A DNA stretch of 64,000 nt from Mycobacterium sp. GA-1285 (GTDB lineage: Bacteria; Actinomycetota; Actinomycetes; Mycobacteriales; Mycobacteriaceae), in assembly GCF_001499905.1 (NCBI RefSeq), contig NZ_LQIS01000005.1:1-64000 (forward strand), in the 5' to 3' direction. A program made the translations under genes and the position numbers. Positions 17,980 through 28,414 of this stretch are shown here, piece after piece; within the stretch, counting starts at the first letter, position 1, and each line of letters opens with the position of its first letter. The notes under the pieces are model-generated. The model worked only from the letters and a program-made list of their open reading frames with translations. It ran no database searches and was not told where the DNA came from.

Positions 17980-19719
17980 GTGACTACCACGACCCAGTCA
18001 TCAATTCTGTCGATGCTGCACGGACGGGCCAGCCTGCGCCCCGACGACGTCGCGTTCACATTCACCGATTACATCGACGCTTCGGCGGTTGCCCAGAGTC
18101 TCACATGGTCGCAGTTGGCACGTCGAACGATGAATGTCGCGCACGAAATCCGGCGTCACGGCTCGCCCGGCGATCGGGCGGTGATCCTGGCCCCGCAGAG
18201 TCTCGACTACATCTTGGCTTTCCTGGGTTCCCTGCAGGGTGGACTGGTGGCGGTGCCGCTCCCACTGCCGCATCCCGGTTCAGGTCACGACAGAGTCAGG
18301 GCGGTACTCGCCGACACCGAGCCGTCGGTGGTCCTCACGACCTCAGCGTCCGCAGACCACGTCCGGGATTTCGTGACTGAGGCACGCGACAAAGCCACAC
18401 CTCAGATCATCGAGATCGATGCGCTGAACCTGGAAGCCCGCAACGACATCAGCGTTGCGCCGGAGGCGTGGCCCTCCATCGCCTACCTGCAGTACAGCTC
18501 GGGCTCGACCCGGCTCCCGACGGGAGTGATGCTCTCGCACCGCAATCTCACGGTGAATTTCGAGCAGCTGATGAAGGGCTTTTTCGCGGACTCTCCACTC
18601 CCACCGGACGCGACCCTGGTGTCGTGGCTGCCCTTCTATCACGACATGGGTCTTGTCCTGGGCGTCTGCGCCCCGATCCTGTGCGGGCGCCGCGCCGCGT
18701 TGATGAGCCCTGTGGCGTTCCTGGAACGACCGGCGCGATGGATGCGCGCGCTGGCCGAGAACCCGCACGCGTGGTCGTCGGCGCCCAACTTCGCGTTCGA
18801 CCTCGCCGCCCGCAAGACGTCCGACGACGACCTGAATGGGCTCGACCTCGGCGGGGTGGTGGGCATCATCAGCGGCGCCGAACGGGTAGAACCGGCGACA
18901 TTGCATCGCTTCGTCGATCGGTTCGCGCACTTCAATTTCCGCGACCACATGATGCGTCCCGCGTATGGGTTGGCGGAGGCAACGGTCTTCGTCGCGACGG
19001 GCACGTGGAGTGAGACGTCACCGGCGGCTCACTTCGATACTGAGGCACTGGGCGTGGGCCGCGTCCAACCCTGCGCCGACGGGAACGGAACGGCGCTGGT
19101 CAAGTACCGGCTGCCCGTTTCCCCATCGGTTCGTATCGTGGATACCCAGACTCACCGAGAGTGTGCGGCGGACGCGGTCGGTGAGATCTGGGTGCACGGC
19201 GAGAACGTCGCCGAGGGTTACTGGCGCAAGGCGCCGGAAGAGCAGAGCTGTTTTGGCGCAACACTTGTCGACCCGTCACCGGGCACGCCGGACCGCCCGT
19301 GGTTGCGCACAGGTGACCTCGGCTTCGTCTTCGGGGACGAGTTGTTCATCGTCGGCCGCATCAAGGACCTGCTGATCATCCGAGGCCGCAATCACTATCC
19401 CGAGGACATCGAAGCGACCGTCCAAGAGATCACCCGCGGCCGGGCCGCCGCGATAGCGGTTCCGGTGAACAGCACCGAGAAACTGGTGACCGTCGTCGAA
19501 CTAAAGGCGCCAAGGGAGCTCGACGAAACCGCCACAGGCTGGCTCAGCGCGGTCAAGAACGATGTCACCGCCGCGATATCGACTGCGCACGGCATCAGTG
19601 TCTCAGACCTCGTGCTCGTGGCTCCCGGCGCGATTCCCACGACGACAAGCGGCAAGATACGACGCTCGGCGTGTGTCGAGCAGTATCGCCGCGACCAATT
19701 CGTTCGGTTGGACGCCTGA
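17980..19719 (+). CDS. fadD23: Long-chain fatty acyl-AMP ligase FadD23
   Basis: FAAL enzymes adenylate long-chain fatty acids and load them on a PKS rather than making CoA thioesters. The 579-aa protein has the ATP/AMP motif YSSGSTRLPTG near residue 170, the RTGDLGF motif near 446, and the C-terminal lysine region TTSGKIRRS. The relative lack of the ACS-type C-terminal sequence and the PKS context support FAAL rather than acyl-CoA synthetase. It starts with GTG, 58 bp after mmpL10, and its TGA touches the upstream in-frame extension of the next gene. The expected role is priming the phleic acid synthase with a C16-C18 starter. Confidence 0.88.
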   Translation: MTTTTQSSILSMLHGRASLRPDDVAFTFTDYIDASAVAQSLTWSQLARRTMNVAHEIRRHGSPGDRAVILAPQSLDYILAFLGSLQGGLVAVPLPLPHPGSGHDRVRAVLADTEPSVVLTTSASADHVRDFVTEARDKATPQIIEIDALNLEARNDISVAPEAWPSIAYLQYSSGSTRLPTGVMLSHRNLTVNFEQLMKGFFADSPLPPDATLVSWLPFYHDMGLVLGVCAPILCGRRAALMSPVAFLERPARWMRALAENPHAWSSAPNFAFDLAARKTSDDDLNGLDLGGVVGIISGAERVEPATLHRFVDRFAHFNFRDHMMRPAYGLAEATVFVATGTWSETSPAAHFDTEALGVGRVQPCADGNGTALVKYRLPVSPSVRIVDTQTHRECAADAVGEIWVHGENVAEGYWRKAPEEQSCFGATLVDPSPGTPDRPWLRTGDLGFVFGDELFIVGRIKDLLIIRGRNHYPEDIEATVQEITRGRAAAIAVPVNSTEKLVTVVELKAPRELDETATGWLSAVKNDVTAAISTAHGISVSDLVLVAPGAIPTTTSGKIRRSACVEQYRRDQFVRLDA

Positions 19720-19782
19720 GTGAAACCGTTGATTGGCGTAAGGTTCGTTGCATCGGAGCCGAGTTGGGCGGGAGCGTGCCAG

Positions 19783-20925
19783 ATGGCCATAAAGCGACTT
19801 CTCGCATGTGGCCTCACCCTGACGACCCTCACCGCAACAGGCTGTTTCGGAATCGGCACCGCCACAGCCGACGAGCCGCCGGTCGTGCCGCCGACACCCG
19901 ACAACCAGGCGGACGTTCCGCTGCCGATGGGGACCCCGGGCAAGGGTTACGCACTCGGCGGTGCCCGCGTCCTGGGCATCCCCTATGACGAATACATCAT
20001 GCGCACCGGCGCGGACTGGTTTCCGGGACTGGACCGTCAGATCGTCGACTATCCCTCCGGGCAGGTGCAGGGTCACACCTTGGAACGACTGTTCCCGGGC
20101 ATCGGCCGACTCGACGACGAAATCATGCCCGGAGCGGGTCTCGACGGCCCGAGCGTGGCCGAGTCGGTCGACGTAGGAGCGCCGAACGTCATCAATGCGA
20201 TCCGAGAGGGCGGGCCCGGCACCGTGCTTGGGCTGTCCGAGGGCGCGATGGTGCTCAATGAGGTCCAGGCGCGACTCGCCTACGACCCTGCCGCGCCGCC
20301 CCCGGATCAGTTGAGCTTCGCAATGTACGGCGACCCGGTGGCGCGGCACGCGTTCGGTGAGAGCTTTCTGACGCGGTCGTTCCCGGTGGGAACCCTGACG
20401 CCGTTCCTCGACTATCGGGTCCCGCCTCCGGTGGAGAGCCAGTACGACACCTATCAATTCGTCACCGCGTATGACAGCATCGCGGACTGGCCGGACCGAC
20501 CGGACAACTGGATGTCAGTCATCAATGCGCTTGCTGGCCTCGCGTCGGGTCACACCTCGGTTGCGTTCACCAAACCGAGCATGGTGCCGCCGCAGAACGT
20601 CCGAACGACCGTCAACTCACGGGGCGCGAAGACGACGACCTACTTCATCCCCGAGGAGCACCTTCCGTTGGTTCTGCCGTTCAAATACATCGGAGTCCCC
20701 GAAGAGACGCTGCTCAAGCTCGATGCGGTGCTGCAGCCTTATGTGGATGCGGGATATTCGCGAGCCGACAATCCGCTGACGGCGCCGGTCACCGTGGCTC
20801 CGGGCAACGGGTATGACCCTGCGGCCGTCACGGCGCCCGCGACCCAGGCCGCCTTCGGTGGCGCCGCTGATCCGCTCTCGCAGATGCTCGCCGGGATGCG
20901 GTACGTGTTCAAAAACGCCCCTTAG
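19783..20925 (+). CDS. Secreted PE-PPE-domain acyltransferase (trehalose polyphleate assembly)
   Basis: This 380-aa protein has a hydrophobic N-terminal signal ([10 protein letters not shown]...) with a likely signal peptidase I site after ATA (before DEPP). A serine-hydrolase fold follows, with nucleophile Ser152 in GLSEGA, as in PE-PPE (alpha/beta hydrolase) domains; no PE helix pair is present. In M. smegmatis the corresponding gene (MSMEG_0412) acts at the cell surface to convert diacyltrehalose into trehalose polyphleates. The ATG at 19783 is chosen because it begins the signal peptide and follows GCGGGAG; a GTG at 19720, abutting the fadD23 stop, would add 21 residues and spoil the signal. 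ATGC near the hydrophobic end is a poor lipobox. Confidence 0.82.
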   Translation: MAIKRLLACGLTLTTLTATGCFGIGTATADEPPVVPPTPDNQADVPLPMGTPGKGYALGGARVLGIPYDEYIMRTGADWFPGLDRQIVDYPSGQVQGHTLERLFPGIGRLDDEIMPGAGLDGPSVAESVDVGAPNVINAIREGGPGTVLGLSEGAMVLNEVQARLAYDPAAPPPDQLSFAMYGDPVARHAFGESFLTRSFPVGTLTPFLDYRVPPPVESQYDTYQFVTAYDSIADWPDRPDNWMSVINALAGLASGHTSVAFTKPSMVPPQNVRTTVNSRGAKTTTYFIPEEHLPLVLPFKYIGVPEETLLKLDAVLQPYVDAGYSRADNPLTAPVTVAPGNGYDPAAVTAPATQAAFGGAADPLSQMLAGMRYVFKNAP

Positions 20926-20938
20926 CCCTGATCGCCGC

Positions 20939-22267
<1,329 letters not shown>

Positions 22268-22278
22268 CCCGGTGCTAA

Positions 22279-22297
22279 CCGATCGCTCAGCGATCGG
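22279..22297. terminator. Short hairpin between convergent genes
   Basis: CCGATCG-CTCAG-CGATCGG forms a perfect 7-bp stem with a 5-nt loop, 11 bp after the flavin reductase stop and 21 bp before the end of the small convergent gene. There is no T-run, so termination is plausible but not certain. Confidence 0.45.
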
Positions 22298-22318
22298 AAG
22301 CGCACCGAAGTCGCCGGA

Positions 22319-22480
22319 TCAAGGCCGTGCGCTGAGTTCGTCGCGATACCCGGCGACCCGCCGCTCCAGCTCGTCGGCGTCGGCGACGCGGCCTTCCTTG
22401 CGGGCGATATCTGCGCGGGTGCTGAGCTCGCGGATCGCGGTGCGAATGTCGTTGATGCTATGCGGGTGTCGAAGTGCCAC
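22319..22480 (-). CDS. Small conserved helical protein (53 aa), function unknown
   Basis: From the GTG at 22480, which follows GAAAGG with 8-nt spacing, the frame encodes 53 residues rich in Arg, Glu and Ala (IRELSTRADIARKEGRVADADELERRV), predicted to be two amphipathic helices. A longer frame to 22582 exists without a better start. It lies between the convergent flavin reductase and the sdhB 3' end. No family was recognised; coding is supported by the RBS, frame and composition only. Confidence 0.55.
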   Translation of the reverse strand: MALRHPHSINDIRTAIRELSTRADIARKEGRVADADELERRVAGYRDELSARP

Positions 22481-22589
22481 GGTTGCAACCTTTCGTCGTT
22501 GATTGGCCGCTACCCGCAGGGTACCCACGTGATCGTGGATTTGTGTGCGCGTGTTGCGCTGAGCGCTCCGAAACGCACACAAATCGCCT

Positions 22590-22671
22590 TACCGTCGCCG
22601 GCTCCGGCCCTTTGTTCCGGCTCCTACCGTCGCCGGCTCAGGCCCTTTGTTCCGGCTCCTACCGTCGCCGG
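22590..22671. repeat. 35-bp tandem repeat (2.3 copies) at the sdhB 3' end
   Basis: Unit 22590-22624 is repeated at 22625-22659 with one mismatch (C to A at the 16th base), and a third partial copy of 12 bp (22660-22671) falls inside the last codons and stop of sdhB. The repeat therefore appears to have grown outward from the sdhB stop region. Units contain GCCGG/CCGGC dyads that could form hairpins in the 3' untranslated RNA. Confidence 0.85.
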
Positions 22672-23411
22672 AAGAGCTTGTCGCCGAGCCACACCACCGG
22701 GTCGTACTTGCGGTCGGCGGCCCGCTCTTTCATCGGGATCAACGCATTGTCAGTGATCTTGATGTGTTCGGGGCACACCTCGGTGCAGCACTTGGTGATG
22801 TTGCAGAAGCCGAGACCGTGCACCTCCTGCGCGTCTTCGGCGCGCCGCTCGTGCACGTCGAGCGGATGCATGTCCAGCTCGGCCTGACGCATCAGATACC
22901 GCGGGCCGGCGAACGCCTCTTTGTTCTCTTCGTGATCGCGGATCACGTGGCAGACGTTTTGGCACAGGAAGCACTCGATGCACTTGCGGAACTCCTGTGA
23001 CCGGTTGACGTCCTCCTGCGCCATTCGGTATTCGCCCGGCTGCAGGTCCTTCGGCGGCGTGAACGCCGGAATCTCCCTGGCTTTCTGATAGTTGAACGAC
23101 ACATCGGTGACGAGATCGCGGATCACCGGGAACGTCCTCAACGGGGTCACCGTGATGACCTCGTTCTCGGCGAACGTCGACATCCGCGTCATGCACAACA
23201 GCCGGGGCCTGCCGTTGATCTCCGCCGAGCAGGAACCGCACTTGCCTGCCTTGCAGTTCCAGCGCACGGCCAGATCGCCGGCCTGGGTCTGCTGCAGCCG
23301 GTGGATGATGTCGAGCACCACCTCACCCTCGTTGACCTCAACCGAAAAGTCCTGCAGCGCGCCGTCGTTGTCGTCACCGCGCCACACCCGCATCTTTGCC
23401 TGGTAGCTCAT
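22659..23411 (-). CDS. sdhB: Succinate dehydrogenase 1 iron-sulfur subunit SdhB
   Basis: The 250-aa subunit carries electrons from FAD to quinone. Cys53, Cys58, Cys61 and Cys73 bind the [2Fe-2S] cluster; CIECFLCQNVC (144-154) and the C203/C208-C213 group provide the [4Fe-4S] and [3Fe-4S] ligands. Length and order match M. tuberculosis Rv0247c (248 aa). The ATG overlaps the sdhA stop by 4 bp, indicating translational coupling. The protein ends in FRRR within the first copy of the downstream tandem repeat. Confidence 0.93.
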   Translation of the reverse strand: MSYQAKMRVWRGDDNDGALQDFSVEVNEGEVVLDIIHRLQQTQAGDLAVRWNCKAGKCGSCSAEINGRPRLLCMTRMSTFAENEVITVTPLRTFPVIRDLVTDVSFNYQKAREIPAFTPPKDLQPGEYRMAQEDVNRSQEFRKCIECFLCQNVCHVIRDHEENKEAFAGPRYLMRQAELDMHPLDVHERRAEDAQEVHGLGFCNITKCCTEVCPEHIKITDNALIPMKERAADRKYDPVVWLGDKLFRRR

Positions 23412-25357
23412 GCGTCTCTCCTAGACGAGTGGTTGGCGAGCTCTTCGGGGGTGAAGTACTTCTCCAACTCTTCGATGTCGATCAACTCCAGCAGGTCGTC
23501 GCGCATCGGCACCTGATCCTGGCGGGTGATGTCGATGTCGGGCGCCGTGGTTTCGCCTTCGGCGCGACACACCAGCAGCGTCTTGCGCCAATTGGATTCC
23601 ATCGACGGATAGTCGTCGCGGGTGTGTCCGCCGCGACTCTCGGTGCGCTCCAGCGCGGCCTTGGCGATGCACTCGCTGACCAGGATCATGTTGCGTAGGT
23701 CGATGGCCAGGTGCCAGCCGGGGTTGAAGTGCCGGTCACCCTCCACGCGTACCCGCTTGTACCGCTCGCGAAGCTCCTTGAGCTTGTCGATGGCCTCGGT
23801 GACCTCGTCGGCCTTGCGGATGATGCCGACCAGGGCATTCATCGTGTCCTGCAGATCGAGCTGCAGGGTGTACGGGTTCTCGGCGGCATCGCCGTTCGAC
23901 GGGCCCTCGAACGGATGCAGGGCCAGCTTCGTCGATTCCTCCACGGCGGCGTCGGACACCTTCGGGCGCTCGCCGAGCGCGCGCACGTAGTCCGCCGCGC
24001 CCATGCCGGCGCGCCTGCCGAACACCAACAGGTCGGACAACGAGTTGCCGCCCAGCCGGTTGGAGCCGTGCATCCCGCCGGAGCATTCACCCGCGGCGAA
24101 CAGCCCCGGCGTCTTCGCGGCACCGGTGTCCGGGTCCACCTCGATGCCACCCATGACGTAGTGGCACGTCGGGCCGACCTCCATGGGCTCCTTGGTGATG
24201 TCGACCTCGGCCAGTTCCATGAACTGGTGGTACATCGACGGCAGTCGCCGCTTGATCTCCTCGGCGGGCAACCGCGACGCGATGTCGAGGTAGACGCCGC
24301 CGTGCGGGGTGCCGCGCTCGGCCTTCACCTCGGAGTTGATGGCGCGGGCCACCTCGTCGCGCGGCAACAGGTCGGGAGTGCGGCGCGCGGAGTCGTTGTC
24401 CTTGAGCCACTGGTCGGCTTCCTCGATGCTCTCGGCGTACTGGCCTTTGAACACCGCAGGGATGTAGTCGAACATGAAGCGCTTGCCTTCGGAGTTCTTC
24501 AGCACTCCGCCGTCGCCGCGCACACCCTCGGTGACCAGAATGCCTTTGACGCTGGGCGGCCAGACCATGCCCGTCGGGTGGAACTGGACGAACTCCATGT
24601 TGATCAGCGTCGCGCCCGCACGCAGCGCCAGCGCGTGACCGTCGCCGGTGTACTCCCAGGAGTTCGACGTCACCTTGTACGACTTGCCGATGCCGCCGGT
24701 CGCGAGCACCACCGCGGGGGTCTCGAAAAGGACGAAGTTGCCGCCTTCGCGGTAGTAGCCGAACGCCCCGGCTATCCGATCGCCGTCTCTGATGAGGTCG
24801 GTGATCGTGCACTCGTGGAAGACCCGGATACGGGCCTCGTAGTCGCCGAACTCCTCCTTGTCCTCCTGCTGCAGGGACACGATCTTCTGCTGCAGGGTCC
24901 GGATGATCTCCAGGCCGGTGCGGTCACCGACGTGCGCCAGCCGCGGATAGGTGTGGCCGCCGAAGTTGCGCTGGCTGATCCGCCCGTCCTTGGTGCGGTC
25001 GAACAGTGCGCCGTAGGTCTCCAGCTCCCACACCCGGTCCGGGGCTTCCTTGGCATGCAATTCGGCCATGCGCCAGTTGTTGAGGAACTTCCCGCCGCGC
25101 ATGGTGTCCTTGAAGTGGACCTGCCAGTTGTCCTTGGGGTTCGCGTTGCCCATCGCCGCGGCGCAGCCGCCCTCGGCCATCACCGTGTGGGCCTTGCCGA
25201 ACAACGACTTCGTGATCACCGCGACTTTCAGGCCGCGTTCGCGTGCCTCGATGACCGCGCGCAAACCCGCACCGCCGGCGCCGATCACGACGACGTCGTA
25301 GGAGTGCCGTTCGATCTCCGATGAGCCGCTTGCGCCAAGAGCATCAGATTCCGCCAT
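23408..25357 (-). CDS. sdhA: Succinate dehydrogenase 1 flavoprotein subunit SdhA
   Basis: The 649-aa flavoprotein oxidises succinate to fumarate. The dinucleotide fold VVVIGAGGAGLRA is at residues 22-34; His58 in KAHTVMAEGG is the likely covalent FAD ligand; VQFHPTGMVW and SNRLGGNSLSDLLVFGRRAG are family motifs. It matches M. tuberculosis Rv0248c in size and order. The ATG at 25357 follows GTGAGG. It lies 33 bp after the membrane subunit gene and overlaps sdhB. Confidence 0.95.
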   Translation of the reverse strand: MAESDALGASGSSEIERHSYDVVVIGAGGAGLRAVIEARERGLKVAVITKSLFGKAHTVMAEGGCAAAMGNANPKDNWQVHFKDTMRGGKFLNNWRMAELHAKEAPDRVWELETYGALFDRTKDGRISQRNFGGHTYPRLAHVGDRTGLEIIRTLQQKIVSLQQEDKEEFGDYEARIRVFHECTITDLIRDGDRIAGAFGYYREGGNFVLFETPAVVLATGGIGKSYKVTSNSWEYTGDGHALALRAGATLINMEFVQFHPTGMVWPPSVKGILVTEGVRGDGGVLKNSEGKRFMFDYIPAVFKGQYAESIEEADQWLKDNDSARRTPDLLPRDEVARAINSEVKAERGTPHGGVYLDIASRLPAEEIKRRLPSMYHQFMELAEVDITKEPMEVGPTCHYVMGGIEVDPDTGAAKTPGLFAAGECSGGMHGSNRLGGNSLSDLLVFGRRAGMGAADYVRALGERPKVSDAAVEESTKLALHPFEGPSNGDAAENPYTLQLDLQDTMNALVGIIRKADEVTEAIDKLKELRERYKRVRVEGDRHFNPGWHLAIDLRNMILVSECIAKAALERTESRGGHTRDDYPSMESNWRKTLLVCRAEGETTAPDIDITRQDQVPMRDDLLELIDIEELEKYFTPEELANHSSRRDA

Positions 25358-25390
25358 TAAATAAACCTCACTACCGATTGAATTAAGCGC

Positions 25391-26230
25391 TCAGCCAATG
25401 AATCTCAGGTCCGAGATGGCTCCGCTGGCCACCAGCATGATGTAGAAGTCGGTGAGCATCAACGTGCCGAGCGTGATCCAGGCGTACGTCTTATGCCGGG
25501 TGTTCAGCCTGCTGACCTGGCTCCACATCCAGTAGCGGACAGGGTGTTTCGAGAAGTGCTTGAGGCGGCCGCCGACGACGTGGCGGCAGGAGTGGCACGA
25601 CACCGTGTAGGTCCACAGCAGGAGAACGTTGACGACGAGAATGACGTTGCCCAAACCGAATCCGAATCCATCTCCCGAGCGGAACGCCGCGATCGCGTCG
25701 TAAGTGTTGATGATCGAGATGGCCACCGCGATGTAGAAGAAGTAGCGGTGCGTGTTCTGGATGACCAGCGGCAGCCGCGTCTCACCCGTGTAGTGCGCCC
25801 GGGGCTCGGGCACCGCACAAGCCGTCGGCGACTGCCACACCGAGCGGTAGTAGGCGCCGCGGTAGTAGTAGCAGGTCAACCGGAACAGCAACAGGAACGG
25901 CAGCGACACCGCCGCATAGGGTAGCCACCACACGTCCGGCAGGAACTGACCGAAATGGCTGGACTCCGGGATACAGCCGGACTGCTCGGCGGCGTTCCAC
26001 TTCGCGATGCACGGCGAGTAGAACGGCGTCAGATAGTGGTAGTCGGCGACGTAGTACCACTTCTGCATGAACGCCCGCACCGTGGCGTAGATCAGGAAGG
26101 CGGCGAAGCCCAGGTTCACGATCAGCGGTGACTGCCACCACCGGTCGGTGCGCAGGGTGCGTTGCGGTATCTCGGCACGGCTCGGCGAAAAGACGCCGGT
26201 CGCCTTGCGGTCGGCGGTGGGTGCGCTCAC
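25391..26230 (-). CDS. sdhC: Succinate dehydrogenase 1 membrane subunit
   Basis: This 279-aa protein has five hydrophobic helices (about 37-54, 101-120, 163-183, 193-211, 248-268) and corresponds to M. tuberculosis Rv0249c. It anchors SdhAB and provides the quinone site. It contains SCHSCRH (Cys212, His213, Cys215, His217) at the end of helix 4, plus Cys74 and Cys86. Mycobacterial Sdh1 is reported to hold a membrane-embedded Rieske-type [2Fe-2S] cluster instead of haem; the Cys/His cluster here is consistent with that, though I cannot assign the ligands. The GTG at 26230 follows AAAGG. Confidence 0.88.
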   Translation of the reverse strand: MSAPTADRKATGVFSPSRAEIPQRTLRTDRWWQSPLIVNLGFAAFLIYATVRAFMQKWYYVADYHYLTPFYSPCIAKWNAAEQSGCIPESSHFGQFLPDVWWLPYAAVSLPFLLLFRLTCYYYRGAYYRSVWQSPTACAVPEPRAHYTGETRLPLVIQNTHRYFFYIAVAISIINTYDAIAAFRSGDGFGFGLGNVILVVNVLLLWTYTVSCHSCRHVVGGRLKHFSKHPVRYWMWSQVSRLNTRHKTYAWITLGTLMLTDFYIMLVASGAISDLRFIG

Positions 26231-26275
26231 TGTTGCCTTTCGGTGTTGAGTTGTCCCGGTACTCGGGGGTCGGCG

Positions 26276-26569
26276 TCAGCGGACGCCGCCGAGCCCTTCG
26301 TCGTCGACGCCGCGCCAGAAATCGGTGTCGTACTGGGTGTCCGGGATCGGGATGCGGTCTCCGGCATGGTGGTGTACCACGCCTCGGGCCAGCTCCAGCT
26401 CTTCGGCGTCAATATCGAGACGGTCGATGTCGTTGAGGATGCGTTCGGCGTCGTTGACGATCCGACGCGTCGCCGGGGTGTCCCCGTACCTCGACGCCAA
26501 CGATGTCACGCACCGCCGCAGGCTTCCGATTAGCTCGTGCAGCTCGGCAAGTTCGGTAGTGCTGGACAA
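26276..26569 (-). CDS. Conserved hypothetical protein (Rv0250c-like), first gene of the sdh operon
   Basis: The 97-aa soluble protein has an N-terminal helix pair (LAELHELIGSLRRCVTSLA) and a conserved-looking acidic C-terminus (DTQYDTDFWRGVDDEGLGG). Its length and place upstream of sdhC match M. tuberculosis Rv0250c. The TTG start at 26569 is preceded by AAGGAGGT, a near-perfect Shine-Dalgarno sequence that decides the start. No transmembrane helix is present. It probably shares a transcript with sdhCAB (46-bp gap). Function is unknown. Confidence 0.75.
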   Translation of the reverse strand: MSSTTELAELHELIGSLRRCVTSLASRYGDTPATRRIVNDAERILNDIDRLDIDAEELELARGVVHHHAGDRIPIPDTQYDTDFWRGVDDEGLGGVR

Positions 26570-26680
26570 TTGACCTCCTTGGGCTGAAGGGTGTCAGGCA
26601 TCACAGTACGACACCCGATGCTAGCGACATCATGCAGTGCACCGTGAGACAGATCACGTCAAACCGAAGGAGAAGGCTCG

Positions 26681-27439
26681 ATGCCCGACGAGGTCCTCAA
26701 AGAGCGGGCCGACGCCCTGCTGGCACTGCACCGGCCGGGAAATCCGGTGATCCTGCCGACCGTCTGGGACGCGTGGTCGGCCAGGCTCGCGGTCGACGAG
26801 GGATTTGCTGCGCTCACCGTCGGCAGCCACCCGCTGGCCGATTCGATTGGCAAGCCCGACCAGGAGGGCATGTCGTTCGACGACGTGATCGCTCGCGTAA
26901 AGCAGATCACCGCGGCGGTCGACGTGCCGGTGTCCGTCGACCTCGAGTCCGGCTACGCCCAGCCGCCCGCGCGGCTCATCGAGGGGCTGCTGGAGGCGGG
27001 CGGCGTCGGGTTCAACATCGAGGACACCGTGCACAGCGAAAACGGCCGGTTGCGTTCGGCGACCGAGCACGCGGAGCTCGTCGGTGCGCTGCGTGAGGCG
27101 GCGGATGCGACCGGCGTCCACGTGGTGATCAACGCGCGCACAGATCTGTTCCTGCGCCAGGACGGCGACGAATCCGATCGCGTCGACCGTGCGATCGCCC
27201 GGTTGACCGAGGCCGCGGCCGCGGGAGCCGACGTGCTTTACCCCGTCGGCCGCCATGATCCGGATACATTGCGGCGCTTGACGTCTGAGTTACCGCTGCC
27301 GGTGAACGCGATCGGGCTCCCCGATCAGGACGACCCCGCGTCGTTCGGGCCGCTCGGCGTGGCGCGAGTCAGCTTCGGGCCGTATCTGCAGCGCGCGCTG
27401 TCGGCACAGGCCAAGGAGCTGTTGCAGCGCTGGGTCTAG
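26681..27439 (+). CDS. Isocitrate lyase / PEP mutase superfamily protein
   Basis: The 252-aa protein has the PEP-mutase/isocitrate-lyase TIM-barrel pattern: ILPTVWDAWSARLA near residue 24, VDLESGYAQPP near 86 (metal-binding Asp-Leu-Glu), GVGFNIED near 108 and INARTDLFL near 150. These enzymes cleave or form C-C or P-C bonds at 2-oxo acids using Mg2+. The KKCGH loop of true isocitrate lyase is absent, so the substrate is open: methylisocitrate-like, oxaloacetate or carboxyphosphonoenolpyruvate. AAGGAGAAGG precedes the ATG. It is divergent from the sdh operon. Confidence 0.8.
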   Translation: MPDEVLKERADALLALHRPGNPVILPTVWDAWSARLAVDEGFAALTVGSHPLADSIGKPDQEGMSFDDVIARVKQITAAVDVPVSVDLESGYAQPPARLIEGLLEAGGVGFNIEDTVHSENGRLRSATEHAELVGALREAADATGVHVVINARTDLFLRQDGDESDRVDRAIARLTEAAAAGADVLYPVGRHDPDTLRRLTSELPLPVNAIGLPDQDDPASFGPLGVARVSFGPYLQRALSAQAKELLQRWV

Positions 27440-27466
27440 GACGCCACTGGATTCAAGGATGAAGAC

Positions 27467-27775
27467 ATGCCTGACGACGACGTGAGCTGGCAGGACGACC
27501 AGTCGTTGATCATGGCCGCCGGTGTGGTCGCGGTGGTGCTGATGGCGATCCTGATCTACGCGGTGATCCGCACCTCGGACGCCGCCACGGTTCCCGCGTC
27601 GGTGCCGCCGCCGGCCGCCACGTCGATTCCGCCGACGTACACGACCACGACGACGACCACCCCGAGCTACACGATGCCGAGCGTGGAGACGACGGAAGTC
27701 AGGGCTCCGGAACCGCCGCCGGCCACCTCGACGACGACGACCGAGGGCTCGAACGACGCAGCCGGTGGACCCTGA
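27467..27775 (+). CDS. Small single-pass membrane protein with Thr/Pro-rich tail
   Basis: The 102-aa protein has a short acidic N-terminus, one transmembrane helix (about residues 14-35, LIMAAGVVAVVLMAILIYAVI) and a low-complexity Thr/Pro/Ser tail expected outside the membrane. It starts 27 bp after the isocitrate-lyase-like gene and is probably co-transcribed. Such proteins are common in mycobacteria and have no assigned function. It is convergent with hsp20, 30 bp away. Confidence 0.7.
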   Translation: MPDDDVSWQDDQSLIMAAGVVAVVLMAILIYAVIRTSDAATVPASVPPPAATSIPPTYTTTTTTTPSYTMPSVETTEVRAPEPPPATSTTTTEGSNDAAGGP

Positions 27776-27805
27776 GCGGTTCCACCGGCTGCGGTTGTCG
27801 CGGGC

Positions 27806-28240
27806 TTACTTGCTCTCGATCGCGATGCGCTGCGTCTCGGGGCCCGTATGGGCATTGGAGATCCGCACCGTCAACACGCCGGCGTCGTACTCGGCCTTGA
27901 TGTCCTGGCCCGTGACGTGCTCGGGGAGCTTGAACGATCGACGGAACGACCCGTAACGCACCTCGCGCAGCGTGCGACCGTCCTTTTCTTCGGACCGCTC
28001 GTCCCGACGCTCGCCGTGGATGACGAGGTACCCGCGGTCCACCTCGACATTCACGTCCTTCTCGACGTCGAGGCCGGGAAGCTCGACGCGGACGAGCGCG
28101 TCGTCGCCGTCCCTGACGATCTCCGCGGCGGGGGTGAACGCCCCCGTGGCCCAGTTCTCCGCGGTGGCGGGGCCGAAGAAGTCGCGTACCCAACGGTCCA
28201 GATCCCACGCGGGACGAGTCCGCAATGCCAATGTGCTCAT
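27806..28240 (-). CDS. hsp20: Small heat-shock protein Hsp20 (Acr2/HrpA-like)
   Basis: The 144-aa chaperone has the alpha-crystallin domain at about residues 36-130 (VRVELPGLD, GYLVIHGERR, YGSFRRSFKLPEHV, AEYDAGVLTVRI). It corresponds in position to M. tuberculosis Rv0251c, the heat-induced Acr2. AGGAGGACAGT precedes the ATG. A HAIR-like inverted repeat 54 bp upstream suggests HspR control. It binds unfolded proteins as oligomers without ATP. Confidence 0.92.
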   Translation of the reverse strand: MSTLALRTRPAWDLDRWVRDFFGPATAENWATGAFTPAAEIVRDGDDALVRVELPGLDVEKDVNVEVDRGYLVIHGERRDERSEEKDGRTLREVRYGSFRRSFKLPEHVTGQDIKAEYDAGVLTVRISNAHTGPETQRIAIESK

Positions 28241-28293
28241 ACTGTCCTCCTCGCTGTCGGACCGGCCCGCTGCCGGTCGCTCATCCTGTAAAA

Positions 28294-28314
28294 CTTGAGT
28301 GACCTACGCTCATG
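28294..28314. promoter_or_regulatory. HAIR-like HspR operator upstream of hsp20
   Basis: CTTGAGT-GACCTAC-GCTCATG matches the HAIR consensus CTTGAGT-N7-ACTCAAG exactly in the left half and at 5 of 7 positions in the right half. HspR repression through such sites is established for mycobacterial heat-shock genes including acr2. Confidence 0.7.
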
Positions 28315-28414
28315 TTCCCCGGCTTGCGTTCGCTGCGAGCGAACCCAGCGCTAGTCGGTCTCACAGCAGTCACCCGCGGATGTGAGCACACCGTGATCGG
28401 TGCTTCACACGAGG

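Noticed and set aside
19815..19845. Lipoprotein signal in the secreted acyltransferase
   Set aside because: The cysteine is preceded by TATG, which lacks the usual Leu/Val at -3; a signal peptidase I site follows a few residues later.
22590..22671. Possible CRISPR array
   Set aside because: The copies are contiguous tandem repeats with no spacers, and no cas genes are present.
23711..25324. 537-aa open frame antisense to sdhA
   Set aside because: It mirrors sdhA codons, with no family features; a shadow of third-position GC.
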